A DNA stretch of 64,000 bases from Aphanomyces cochlioides (taxonomy: Eukaryota > Oomycota > Saprolegniomycetes > Saprolegniales > Verrucalvaceae). The position numbers were made by a program, and so were the translations under genes. The stretch lies in NCBI GenBank assembly GCA_019828595.1, contig JAHQRK010000003.1:3162001-3226000 (forward strand), written 5' to 3'. The notes below the pieces were generated by a model, which was not told where the DNA came from, made no database searches, and saw only the letters and a list, made by a program, of their open reading frames with translations. How positions within the stretch are numbered: position 1 is the first letter of the stretch; the number at the start of each line of letters is the position of its first letter. Positions 42,014-51,571 of the stretch are shown here, piece by piece.

Positions 42014-42457
42014 CTACAGCACATGCGACTCCATCTCGTCTAATGCTTCATTCATTCTATCTTCAACATCTTCCAAGTGCTCTTTCAAGTCCTGGAACGC
42101 CGCATCGAGGATGTATCCGATGATGCTCAGAATACAACAGACTTCTGGAAAGAGACTAGTGAGCACGACGACGAAGAGTGGAGCACAGGATAGACACCAA
42201 CAGTACCAGAACAAGTAGCTGTATTTCAGGCTGGTCGAACATGCTGAGGGTCGTCCTGATGGACCATTAATGATGAGTTTCGAGCACAGGTCGTCTTTGA
42301 ACTGGAAAGGCATGACGAGATTGTAATGGAATCCGAGACAAACGAGGAATCCCATCGCCGACACAATTTGAATTGGAACTCAATTCGCTAGCTTGGGCTC
42401 GACAGTAATCCACACACCAATCCACAAGTGCATTTGGTTCGTCAATGTGTCACGCAT
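42014..42457 (-). pseudogene. Small membrane protein, family member 6, with one nonsense codon
   Basis: From the Met at 42457 (MRDTLTNQMHLWIGVWITVE) the frame is open to an in-frame TGA at about 42380. There the family reads LANPLPIQ and this copy reads LAN-stop-VPIQ. It then continues open to 42014 with MGFLVCLGFHYNLVMPF, QFKDDLCSKLIINGPSGRPS, FPEVCCILSIIGYILDAAF and DLKEHLEDVEDRM. Everything else is intact. Its end overlaps the longer reading of member 5 by a few bases. Confidence 0.72.
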
Positions 42458-44087
42458 TGTGTCGTGGAGTGCGAAGTCGGCCTGCGGCAAAAATGTGAAA
42501 ACATTTCTTTCACATGCTTTGATAATATTATCTAACTCATTATTGAGATTCAGCCAATCAAATTACTTCCTCTCTTCCACATATCGTGATCGATTCACAA
42601 TAATTGGCCAAAAAACGAAATACTTGCATATGATTGGTTAAAAACCTTGACGGTATGCCCAACGTGGCTACGCCAACCCGCTTTCCAAATGGAATTGCGA
42701 AAATTCTAGCATGCACGCTTGAATTTCCAGAAGATTTGGTGTCGTGAATAGCGGTCTGGCGTGGCCGATGCCATACTGTTCCGAATGGTAGAGGAGATGA
42801 CCGTTGGTCTTGCTCGGGCAATCACGCCAAATTTCGAGTGAGCAACACACGCTAGATTGGATTTAGCGTGATGAACTAGCGTGGCCGCGTTGGGCATGCT
42901 CTAACGCTGCGGACTCTGGCATGATAATAGTACACACAGGTCTACCTAAGTCAGCAGCTTAATTCATTGTCCAGCACGCGGCGTATAACAGGACAAAATT
43001 GGTCAGCAGGTCAATGGAAAAATTACGACAACGCCCTTTGGATCGTCATCGACAGGTATTAGGAACCGAGGTGCTTTGAGCCCAATTCTTGATTGCGAAT
43101 GCAGTTCATTCAGACATTCAGAAGATCAACTTGAGAGTCAATGTGGACAGACGCGAGAGTGTTTCTTCGGCGCAGAGACCGAGGCAGCGTAAATTCCTGT
43201 GTAATTCCGACCAACTCAACCAGGGTACCAACTTGAAACGAGATTTAATCCTCGACGCACGCCGTGTGCAATCAAATTTGAGATGATCCTGCCACGGGAA
43301 TGACACCACAGTTTGTCCTTTCTTCCAAGGCATAGACGAGCTTGCAACGACACCATCATCAAGAAGTTGAATCACCCATCAAGGAAGGTTGTTCTGGTTG
43401 GCAAATCGACAAATCCAACACTGGTTTGACTGGACGATTCCACGCTTCGCTGTAGTGTTGAGCACTTTGCTCAACGCTTTGAAAGCAATTGCAACCAGTG
43501 TTTAGCTTGCAAGTCGCACGCTTGCTTCCTTTTAAAGAGCTTCAAGGACCGAAGCATGATGCAAGGGATGTGCATCGAATCTGTCGATGAAACATTTCCG
43601 ACAAATCACTGTCGTCATTTCTGGGCAAATCATGAGCAACTTGGATTTCTCAAGTATTCCACCAAGTCATGCGATCGAGACAGTCGTTGCGCTAGAGCTT
43701 GTGCGATTTGGAGTGGCAAAACCGTGACAACCCATCAACATGTGCGACCGAACACAGTCGCAACTTTGAAACATCACCAAATGTGTACGACCCCACAGAT
43801 CGTCCTGGACGTCTCATGGAGCGACAGCTTGCACATCCTTCGCCCTGACAATAATGTAAGAAGCTCAGCTCGCTTGGCTGAATAGATACAGACGAGCGAT
43901 ATCTCGTCGTGTAGTGCTGGTCACGGTGTCGACTGGTGTATTGGAGCAACTTTGAAATCGTCAGTTCTAGCGTGATCGTGATCGCAGCGACAAATTTCAC
44001 GATTAACTTCCGACACAGAGACACTCCCTCGTCCATACACAAGCATTCACTGGATTAGATCGATGGACACATTTGAATTCGTTTCAA
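42458..44087. other. Intergenic upstream of copy D, no gene recognised
   Basis: About 1.6 kb containing the promoter side of both member 6 (minus) and PIG-L-type copy D (plus). An inverted pair around 42700-42870 (CCATACTGTTCCGAATGG and related words) can fold but belongs to no element I can define. Short frames have no motif. Confidence 0.45.
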
Positions 44088-45521
44088 ATGGACCACAACG
44101 CTGTGCTCATTGCATTGGCGCTTGCTTGTAGCGTGGCTGTTGTTGCCCAAAGCCCCGCTCGTGTTTCGGCTTCGTATTCCCCCGACATTAGCGTCCCTAC
44201 CTTCCACTACAGCTACATTCCCAATTCACATTGGTTCCACCGGCCACCGCCGTACCCATCAAACAAGTCGCTCTTTGCCCAGCAAGAATTGGATGGCTCG
44301 ATCTTGCATCAGTTCTACAACGTCTCAACCACAAACGAATGCGCTGCGTTGACAACTCTTCATGGCCTCACGTACTTCACGCACTCGTCTACGTATGCTC
44401 TCTGTCATGGCCATAATTTCTCCAACGTTAGCCACGTGGATGCCATTCTCCTCGGAGGAGAAGGCTCAAACCTGCCACGACAATCGATTCTATCGTCATT
44501 TCAGCTAGACATTTCCCCTCCTGCCTCAACTCAACTCGACAATTGCAAGCAAACTTGCCAAAGTCAACACGGCTGTGCTAGCTACCGCCTACATAAAAGC
44601 GTTTGCGATCTATATGGACCGACACCAAGCACACGCAACGATTCTGTCGCTGGATGGATTACCAAGCCGATCCACTCTGCGGTGAAGAGAAACTTGCCAA
44701 CGTTTGAGCCAAATTCAGCGTCGCGAGTGCACTTTTATATCGTGGCGCATCAAGACGACGCTATTTTGTTCATGTCGAGTATGTTCCACAAGAGTATTGA
44801 GGATCCTTCGACCAAAGTTGTGTTCATTTACACGACTGCAGGCGACGCCGGCTTTGGTGACTGGTGGTGGAAAGCTCGTGAAGCTGGAGCCATTGCAGCC
44901 AGCCAGGCTTGGGTGGAGCACTTTGGACGCTTTTCAGCCGAGCCGGTGCTTGAAACCATTCAAGTTACCACGTCGAATGGCACCACCCATCGCATTCGGT
45001 CGTTTCATGTGGGCAACATCGTCAATTACTTCTTCAGCATCGACGAAAGTGGCTTCGACGCTTTAAATACTGAGCGAAACCCAGTGTCTCCAATGGACGA
45101 TCTTGCCGTTCCCTATAGCGGTCGCGAGGATTTGAAGCAAACGTTAGCTGGCGTCATGGCACTCGAGTCCAACGGCATGGCATCTATCGAAGTGAATACC
45201 CAAACGTTTATCCACACTACAGACGCTGACGACCATCGACTACACCGTGAAAACGGCCAGCTTGTTCGTGATGTCGTGAACGAACATCCAAAGTGGCGAT
45301 CCTGTGTGACTCGCCGCTTCTTCTTTGACTACCAGCATTGGCTCGACGATGTTAATATCCCATCTCCAGCGCTACAAGTCCAACGATATGCATGGATGCG
45401 CCTCAGTCAGGCGATCTTCCAGCATAAACCAGATCTAATCTTCTGGTCCAACCACGTCAAGAATCTTGGACGAACTTACATCGATCGAATTGCTCACGCG
45501 ACCGAACTGTCCTGCCTCTAA
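44088..45521 (+). CDS. Secreted PIG-L-type deacetylase, short form (copy D)
   Basis: 477 residues, single exon. The ATG at 44088 opens a signal peptide (MDHNAVLIALALACSVAVVA). It lacks the N-terminal PAN-like modules of copies A-C and goes directly to the SYSPDISVPTFHYSYIP segment, which all copies share (YSPD). One PAN-like module remains (CKQTCQSQHGCASYRL, about residues 145-180). Catalytic half: VAHQDDAILFMSSM, TKVVFIYTTAGDAG and DADDHRLHRENGQL. The Glu of AHPDDE is Ala here. Several N-glycosylation sequons support export. Probably an extracellular amino-sugar deacetylase or a binding-only derivative. Confidence 0.8.
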   Translation: MDHNAVLIALALACSVAVVAQSPARVSASYSPDISVPTFHYSYIPNSHWFHRPPPYPSNKSLFAQQELDGSILHQFYNVSTTNECAALTTLHGLTYFTHSSTYALCHGHNFSNVSHVDAILLGGEGSNLPRQSILSSFQLDISPPASTQLDNCKQTCQSQHGCASYRLHKSVCDLYGPTPSTRNDSVAGWITKPIHSAVKRNLPTFEPNSASRVHFYIVAHQDDAILFMSSMFHKSIEDPSTKVVFIYTTAGDAGFGDWWWKAREAGAIAASQAWVEHFGRFSAEPVLETIQVTTSNGTTHRIRSFHVGNIVNYFFSIDESGFDALNTERNPVSPMDDLAVPYSGREDLKQTLAGVMALESNGMASIEVNTQTFIHTTDADDHRLHRENGQLVRDVVNEHPKWRSCVTRRFFFDYQHWLDDVNIPSPALQVQRYAWMRLSQAIFQHKPDLIFWSNHVKNLGRTYIDRIAHATELSCL

Positions 45522-45580
45522 CTTCGCCGCGTATGTTAATCCATCGCTAATGCACGCTGGAGCTCCGACAACTTGTCAAT

Positions 45581-45928
45581 TCACGGTATCTCATGCATCC
45601 GATCGACGACATCCTCCATGTGATCTGACAAGTCTTGGCGCGCAGTTTCAAGGATAAAGCCAGCAAGGCATGCTGCGATCACGATAGGATTGCGGTCGAG
45701 GAGCTTTGCGGTCACAGCATGGCGTCCGTCGTGGCCACGTTGGATGAGTTTGGAGCAAATGTCGTCTTTGAGCTGGAGCGGAAGGATCAACTTGTAATGA
45801 AATCCCATGCAAACCAGAAAACCAAACGCCATCACGCATTGGACTGGAAGTGGGCTAGCCAGCGACGGAACGTCTTCTATCCAAACGACGCTCCACACGA
45901 ACAACATGACCGTGAGCATCTCTCTCAT
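45581..45928 (-). CDS. Small membrane protein, family member 7 (shortened)
   Basis: 115 residues from the Met at 45928 (MREMLTVMLFVWSVVW). Retains SLASPLPVQ, CVMAFGFLVCMGFHYKLILPL and QLKDDICSKLIQRG, but the second hydrophobic segment and the LFPE.CCIL motif are replaced by a shorter KLLDRNPIVIAACLAGFILE. It ends DLSDHMEDVVDRM. The frame is uninterrupted, so the shortening looks like an in-frame deletion rather than decay. Lies 59 bp downstream of PIG-L-type copy D and convergent with it. Confidence 0.58.
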   Translation of the reverse strand: MREMLTVMLFVWSVVWIEDVPSLASPLPVQCVMAFGFLVCMGFHYKLILPLQLKDDICSKLIQRGHDGRHAVTAKLLDRNPIVIAACLAGFILETARQDLSDHMEDVVDRMHEIP

Positions 45929-46333
45929 TTGAGACTAAGGATTGAAAGAAGGCTGTTTGTGCACGGAATCCTTCGACCTCTTGCCGCCACGTTGCTGAAC
46001 TCATCCTGAAAAATGCACCGGAGAACCTGCCAAATGGACGAGCAATCTCTTCTTTCAGTGCCCATGGCAGCATGACGCTGTCAACTTGCCGGCATCGGTG
46101 GTCGTAATTTGCAATTTGCAAAATCCAACCTTGAGCAGGAAGTCGTAGCCAGCCGCTGAGCCTTCATCTCAGAGGATTCGTGTCTTGATGAAGTAGTAGC
46201 AAATATATCATCCGACGCTCTCGGGCTTTGTCTCTACGCGTGATTTCTGCCTTGCTTCCGTCGACAATTTCACGCCAAGTCGATCCTTTCAAGAGAGAGA
46301 GCAAGTCCTTTCAGCAACGATGCTGCATACTTT

Positions 46334-46705
46334 CTACCTTGGGATGACATCGTCTTGGAGATTTCGACGAGCAGTGTCAACGAGGAGTCCCATCGTGCTC
46401 ACGATGCAAACACTCCTCAAGAAACCCGTCATCTTGTAAGGCGACAGGATTGCCACGGCCACGTAGATGTTCCCATCCAAGCACTTGGAGGATGCACAAG
46501 GACGACCTCGTCGGGGCGAAATGTCATGAGTTTGACGCAGAGATTGTCTTGCACTTGAAACGGCCACACCAAATCGTAATGAAACGCAACACAAACGAGA
46601 AATCCCGCGGCGATCACGCATTGGAATTGGATTCGCAAGCTTGGGCACGTCTTCAAGCCCTATCGCACTCCAAATGAACAAGTGGAGCGTCAATATGTCC
46701 TTCAT
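46334..46705 (-). pseudogene. Small membrane protein, family member 8, frameshifted
   Basis: Begins MKDILTLHLFIWSAIGLEDV and KLANPIPM at 46705, then the family pattern continues in a second frame (RIQFQCVIAAGFLVCVAFHYDLVWPF, QVQDNLCVKLM) and returns to a first-frame tail (GFLRSVCIVSTMGLLVDTARRNLQDD). At least two frameshifts, near 46620 and 46440. Located between PIG-L-type copies D and E. Confidence 0.68.
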
Positions 46706-47516
46706 CGATGAGAAATTTTAAAATGCACAGGGTTGTTGTCCACGGTGTGCAACAACCAAAGTCAATGTCGCGTGTATGTTAACTTTGACTTAGCCCAGTG
46801 GGGCATCATGCTGTCTCGAGTGATGACAGTCACGGCGTCGACATGGAATGAAATAGAGATGGCATGCCGGACACCATTCTCTCTGCGTTGTCCCGTCAAG
46901 GCAAGTTGAACAGTCATCGCCTGTCGACGCTTCCCACTTGGCAAAGTTTTCAAGATTGGGAGCACGGCTTTATTCACTTTGGCAAACAACTCCAGTCCAT
47001 TCGACAAGGGTCATTGCTGCAACGCCGCACCACGCTGGAGGCTATTGTATAACAAGTAAACTCCAACTCTCGTTACTCATTTTGTGCACTTGGAATGTAC
47101 TTCTTGAGGCGGATCCTACCTTGTCCTCCACAGACAACAAAGCTCGCCACTCCAAAGTCTTTCAGTCTTCCATGCACCACCCACACACAGCAGAGAACAG
47201 CAGCCATTTGTACCGTGAAATTCATCGACCGTCACGTCCGTCCACGATAGAAACTCCACTGGTCCTTCAACCCACCATCGAATTTTCACGGCTTCAAACA
47301 CTAAGCGAGACGGACTTTGTAGCAACTCATGCGGGAACGAATTCGCGTTCGTTTTCGCTCCTTGCGCGTCAAATGGATCGGTCCGTCGCAAATTCATCTT
47401 TGCGACCCGATCGAGCATGCCTCGTAACTTTATGAAAATGTTGCGGCCAATCAAAAAGTGTTGTCAGCACGAACTCTCCCGAGAGGGTGGCGAGCGCACA
47501 TTCTTACTCGACATCA
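46706..47516. other. Intergenic upstream of copy E, no gene recognised
   Basis: About 810 bp between member 8 and copy E, holding the likely promoters of both. Short frames show no similarity to anything recognised. Confidence 0.45.
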
Positions 47517-48935
47517 ATGAGGCACAGAGCTGTAGCTCTTGCTCTCGCTTGCGGTGCTGGATTTGGCAAAGCCTTGAGCCCATTGTTAGCCTCGTATTCG
47601 CCCGATGTCCGCGTCCCGTCGTTCCAATACAGCTACATTCCCAATGCAAGCTGGTTCCACAGGACGCCGCCATATCCGTCTGATCCACTGACAACTTCGA
47701 TTCGAGAGCCTGATGCCTCGACGTCGCTGCCGTTTTACAACGTTCCGACTGCGAACGAATGCGCAGCGCTCACTAGTGCCCACGGCTTGACGTTCTTTTC
47801 ACACTCGGCTGCGTTTGGCATCTGCCATGCCCATGACTTCTCAAGCGCCAGCAATAATTATGCCATCCTCCTTGCCCCCGACGGTGAGTTCCCATGGAGT
47901 CAACCTATGCTGTCGACGTTTCGACTTGCGATTTCAGTGACTGTCCCTGACTTGGACGCGTGTCAGCGAGCTTGTCAGCGAGAACTGGCCTGCGGTGCTT
48001 ATCACCTGAGCGACAAGAACTGCGATCTCTATGGACCTACAGCAAATCCACTCAAGAATTCCATCGCGGGATGGGTCAACCAGCCGATGAACAAAGCCAT
48101 TGAGTCGACTTTGCCAAGCTTTGCTCCAAGTTCAGCGACTCGAGTACACTTTTATATGGTAGCCCATGAAGACGACAACATTTTGTTTATGTCCAACATG
48201 TATCACTGGAGCATCCGCGATCCACAAACGAAAGTCGTCTTCATCTTCGCGACGGCAGGCGATGCATCGCTTGGAAATCCATGGAGAGAAGCCCGTGAAG
48301 CTGGTGCGATTGCTGCTAGCCAGGTGTGGGTCGAACACTTTGGTCAATTTTCAGCCGAGCCAGCGTTCGAAACGATTCAAGTGCTCACTTCGAACGGCAC
48401 CACGCACAAAATTCGCACGGTGGCAGTCGGCAACATCGTGCATTACTTTTTCAGCATCGATGAAATTGGTTTTGATGCTGTCAACACGGACAGAAACCCC
48501 GTGTCTCCCATGGACGACCCGACAGTGCCTTACAGCGGACGCAACGACTTGAAAGAAACTCTCACTTCTGTCATCGCTCGTGAGTCCAACGGAATTGCAA
48601 CTGTCGAAGTGAATACCCAAATGTTCAACTCCACGGACGCTGACGATCACAAGCTGCATCGTGCAACTGGTCAGCTCGTCTATGACGTCGTGAACGAGCA
48701 CCCAGAGTGGCGATCTTGCGTGACTCGCCGCTTTTATTACGACTACCAACGGTGGCTCGCACTTGTCAACATGGAATCCCCCGTCCTAGAGGTCCAGCGA
48801 TACGCTTGGATGCGGCTCAGTCAAGCCATTTACAACCACAACGCGAGCGTGGTCTTTTGGTCCCAGCACGCTATGAATCTCGGCCGCACATACATTGACC
48901 GAGTGGATTACCCCTCCGAACGATCATGCAGCTAG
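47517..48935 (+). CDS. Secreted PIG-L-type deacetylase, short form (copy E)
   Basis: 472 residues from the ATG at 47517, with a signal peptide (MRHRAVALALACGAGFGKAL); the frame extends ten codons upstream. Tandem paralogue of copy D, with YSPDVRVPSFQYSYIP, a PAN-like module (CQRACQRELACGAYHL), VAHEDDNILFMSNM, TKVVFIFATAGDAS and TDADDHKLHRATGQLV. As in copy D the N-terminal PAN-like modules are absent. The Glu of AHPDDE is Asn. D and E are in direct orientation about 2 kb apart with two small membrane family copies between them. Confidence 0.8.
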   Translation: MRHRAVALALACGAGFGKALSPLLASYSPDVRVPSFQYSYIPNASWFHRTPPYPSDPLTTSIREPDASTSLPFYNVPTANECAALTSAHGLTFFSHSAAFGICHAHDFSSASNNYAILLAPDGEFPWSQPMLSTFRLAISVTVPDLDACQRACQRELACGAYHLSDKNCDLYGPTANPLKNSIAGWVNQPMNKAIESTLPSFAPSSATRVHFYMVAHEDDNILFMSNMYHWSIRDPQTKVVFIFATAGDASLGNPWREAREAGAIAASQVWVEHFGQFSAEPAFETIQVLTSNGTTHKIRTVAVGNIVHYFFSIDEIGFDAVNTDRNPVSPMDDPTVPYSGRNDLKETLTSVIARESNGIATVEVNTQMFNSTDADDHKLHRATGQLVYDVVNEHPEWRSCVTRRFYYDYQRWLALVNMESPVLEVQRYAWMRLSQAIYNHNASVVFWSQHAMNLGRTYIDRVDYPSERSCS

Positions 48936-49468
48936 ACAAAAATGATACGGACCAGCAATAAATTAGCTTCATTATTCACATGGACTAGCGTGCATAAATG
49001 CATTTGTCAATTGGTTCCTGACATGGCAAACAATCTTCCTCTACCTCTGGGCATCCTTGGCCACTCTTCGCAGTCAAAGCATAGTCTCTCGGTTCAATTC
49101 TTCTTGTGCGGACGAGAATGTAACGTTAGCAAAATGAACGTTGGGCCTGTGATGACCTCGGAGAAGAGCATTCCGTGGGGGGCTATTTACATTAAGCTGG
49201 CAGCTTAGACACTCTCAAGCTGCATATTGCATTGAATTCCACACGTGCAGTCTAAAAGAGCTATGACAGGCAGGTGTGTCCTCTCTGGCATCATCTTATA
49301 CCTTGTATCTCACATTATTCGCTAGCCATTTGACGGCTAGATAACAGCTTTGCGCCGGTGGGAAATGAAAATCCAAGTTCGTATCACAAGCTAGAATATA
49401 GAGTAGTGTGGAGGCTCTTCGACATTGCATGAAAACAATGCGAAAAAGATGAGGATGACTAAGAAGCG

Positions 49469-49540
49469 TGAGGAGTAAGGGAGATGAACCCTTGACCGTT
49501 GGGACTGGAATCCAACGCTCTACCACTGAGCTAACCCACC
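49469..49540 (-). tRNA. tRNA-Trp(CCA)-like sequence, possibly degenerate
   Basis: On the minus strand a cloverleaf can be drawn: acceptor GGTGGGT, D arm GCTC-AGTGGTA-GAGC, anticodon arm TTGGA-TTCCAGT-CCCAA with CCA as anticodon, variable CGGTC, T arm AAGGG-TTCATCT-CCCTT, acceptor strand ACTCCTC. Weak points: an A:C pair closing the anticodon stem, a U:C mismatch and two G:U pairs in the acceptor, and T instead of A at position 58 of the T loop. It is either a pseudo-tRNA or the head of a tRNA-derived SINE. Confidence 0.42.
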
Positions 49541-50251
49541 TTGAGGGGTATCAAGCAATTACCGTAGTGCGTTAATTTTCTGCTTGTCTCCGACTTTGGC
49601 CATACTTTTAGCCGCTATAGTACTTCTTAAAGAGTCCCTTGATTGTTCCCATCGGATGATAGAAAGGATACAATACTTTGATGGACGCGATTGTCCTTTG
49701 AATTCTTCGCCTCCAGCAATGAGTGACCATGATATATGGGATGTACAGTCAACCTTCAGAATAGTGATATCAATTTTCCGAGTAAACTGTATATTATTTC
49801 AAAGGATTGCATTTTCACAGGTCTTTTAACGATGATTTAGTTAAATGACTTGATATCTCACTATCTTCTTTCCTGTGATATCAAATCTTGAGAATATAGA
49901 TTCTAAACTCTTGAGAATACGCCTCGATGTCGTAACATCGTCCACAGCAGAGCTATTCAGTGGTGCCGACAAATTTTCGTCGAGTTCGTTTTGCTTGGAG
50001 AACGATCTATCTAGATAGATCTATCATCTCAGGAATTGATTCATTGATGCTTACTAGTATGCGTCTAGGACCGAGCGAAAAGAAAGACAAGGGGTTTGAT
50101 GCGGACGAACGCAAGGTTATGGTTGTGTTTTTTATTGGAGGCATCTGTCATCTAGCTTTGGGTCCCTTTAAATGGCATGCCACGGAATCAAGACCTCCTG
50201 GTCATTTGGTGAAGAAATTTGCATGTGCATCACGCATTTTCTATTGAAAAT

Positions 50252-50370
50252 GCACCCAGCTCGAACGGTAGAGCGCCTGGCTTATGATCAGGGAGTCCGA
50301 TCCCACGGGCACTTTACCACTTACACTTACACTTTACCACGTTCCTGGTTTACTGGTATTTACTGGTTTA
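50252..50370 (+). repeat. tRNA-Ile-like SINE head with short-repeat tail
   Basis: GCACCCAGCTCGAACGGTAG resembles a tRNA 5' half with an A box, and CCTGGCTTATGATCAGG forms an anticodon-like stem-loop. A B-box-like AGTCCGATCCC follows. The T arm is shortened, and the sequence passes into CTTTACCACTTACACTTACA-type repeats and TTTACTGG repeats to about 50370. This arrangement suggests a tRNA-derived SINE or tRNA pseudogene rather than a working tRNA. Confidence 0.38.
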
Positions 50371-51571
50371 CGTCCTTGCGTTGATGTCCATTGTATCTTT
50401 GTGAGACATGCTGGAGTTGTCTGCATACTATCCAAAGCAGCGGAGGGCAGAGACATTGCTGATTGTCCATGGAGGTGTTGTCTGCCACCATCCAACGTCA
50501 TTATCAACACCAACTCGATGACCAAACTTTCGCGCTGGTCGTAACATTCACTCGTTGATAAATTCGTCAATGGAAATCACATCCTCTGGCTAAAACGATG
50601 GGAACTGAAAGCACCTCGCTCCCATATGCTTGGCCACTCACCCCATGGGTACAAACGTCTTGGCTATTTCCAAGCAACGATACTAACGCTTGGTGAAAAG
50701 TTGCTTCTCGTCGTCCTTCGAGAGCACGTTAAAAGCCGAATTGGATCAAGCACGCTCGGAAAATCAATCTCCTTCCACGGGTCAACGCAAGAATCGAATA
50801 TCGATGGTAAACATTCCGCGATGAATTTATCTGCTCCGGAAAAAAATGTGAAAAGATTTCACGTTGTCGTGCACAACCCCCATGTGGTTTCAAATCCAAC
50901 GCGCCGCCGCACCCATACGAGACGACCATCCTCTGAATTTACAAATCAATTTCCAAGCCTCGTGGCCTTGATTGTCCCCACAATAAGCTAGAATATCTCA
51001 TCTCGTGAGCTAGACACGCCATCTATCATCTTCAAATCCATTCCAGAATCCGGCCAAAACGGCGACTGGCACTCACGGAGGATGTTGCTCATGGAGGCGC
51101 GTCGACACGCTCCTTGACAGGTTTTCACTTTTGTAACAACGTATAAACAACATTACAATCATATCTCGAGCTGTGCCTTGAACCAATCAAGCGTCAGTAG
51201 ATGCGGTCAATTGCATAAAAAAGGCGTTTTATGAATTCAAACAACGACATTGTGGATTCAAGATGCTCCCCGAGAATCACAAAAAATCTATTCTCGACAC
51301 GAACTCGAGTCGACTCAACACCATGAAAGGACTATATAACGCTTACAAGCAGCTGCTGTCTATCTCCTTTTCTAGCCATCCTTCTCTGTCTTTGCTGTAA
51401 ACGACACGCTAGAGAGACAACGACTAATTTGGTCGTCCTCTGGAATCTGAATTTCTAATTTCTTCAAAGAGCTCTTCAAAGACGGCGCCATGTTTTTACA
51501 ACTTTGGTTTAAACAATAGAGATTCGATTAAATTGTCATTTTTCAATTTTCCAATTCCCCTCCACATCGAG

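Larger units (their letters stand above)
48936..51571. other. Long intergenic region with tRNA-like and SINE-like sequence
   Basis: About 2.6 kb between copy E and the SOD-like gene. Apart from the tRNA-like and SINE-like sequences listed separately it holds only short frames without motifs (for example 50626-50991). The 300 bp before 51572 would contain the promoter of the SOD-like gene. Confidence 0.5.

Noticed and set aside
41302..42024. Full 240-codon reading of member 5
   Set aside because: Kept only as a possibility. Other members start at the aligned MRD/MRE/MKD, and the extra N-terminal part has no clear counterpart in them.
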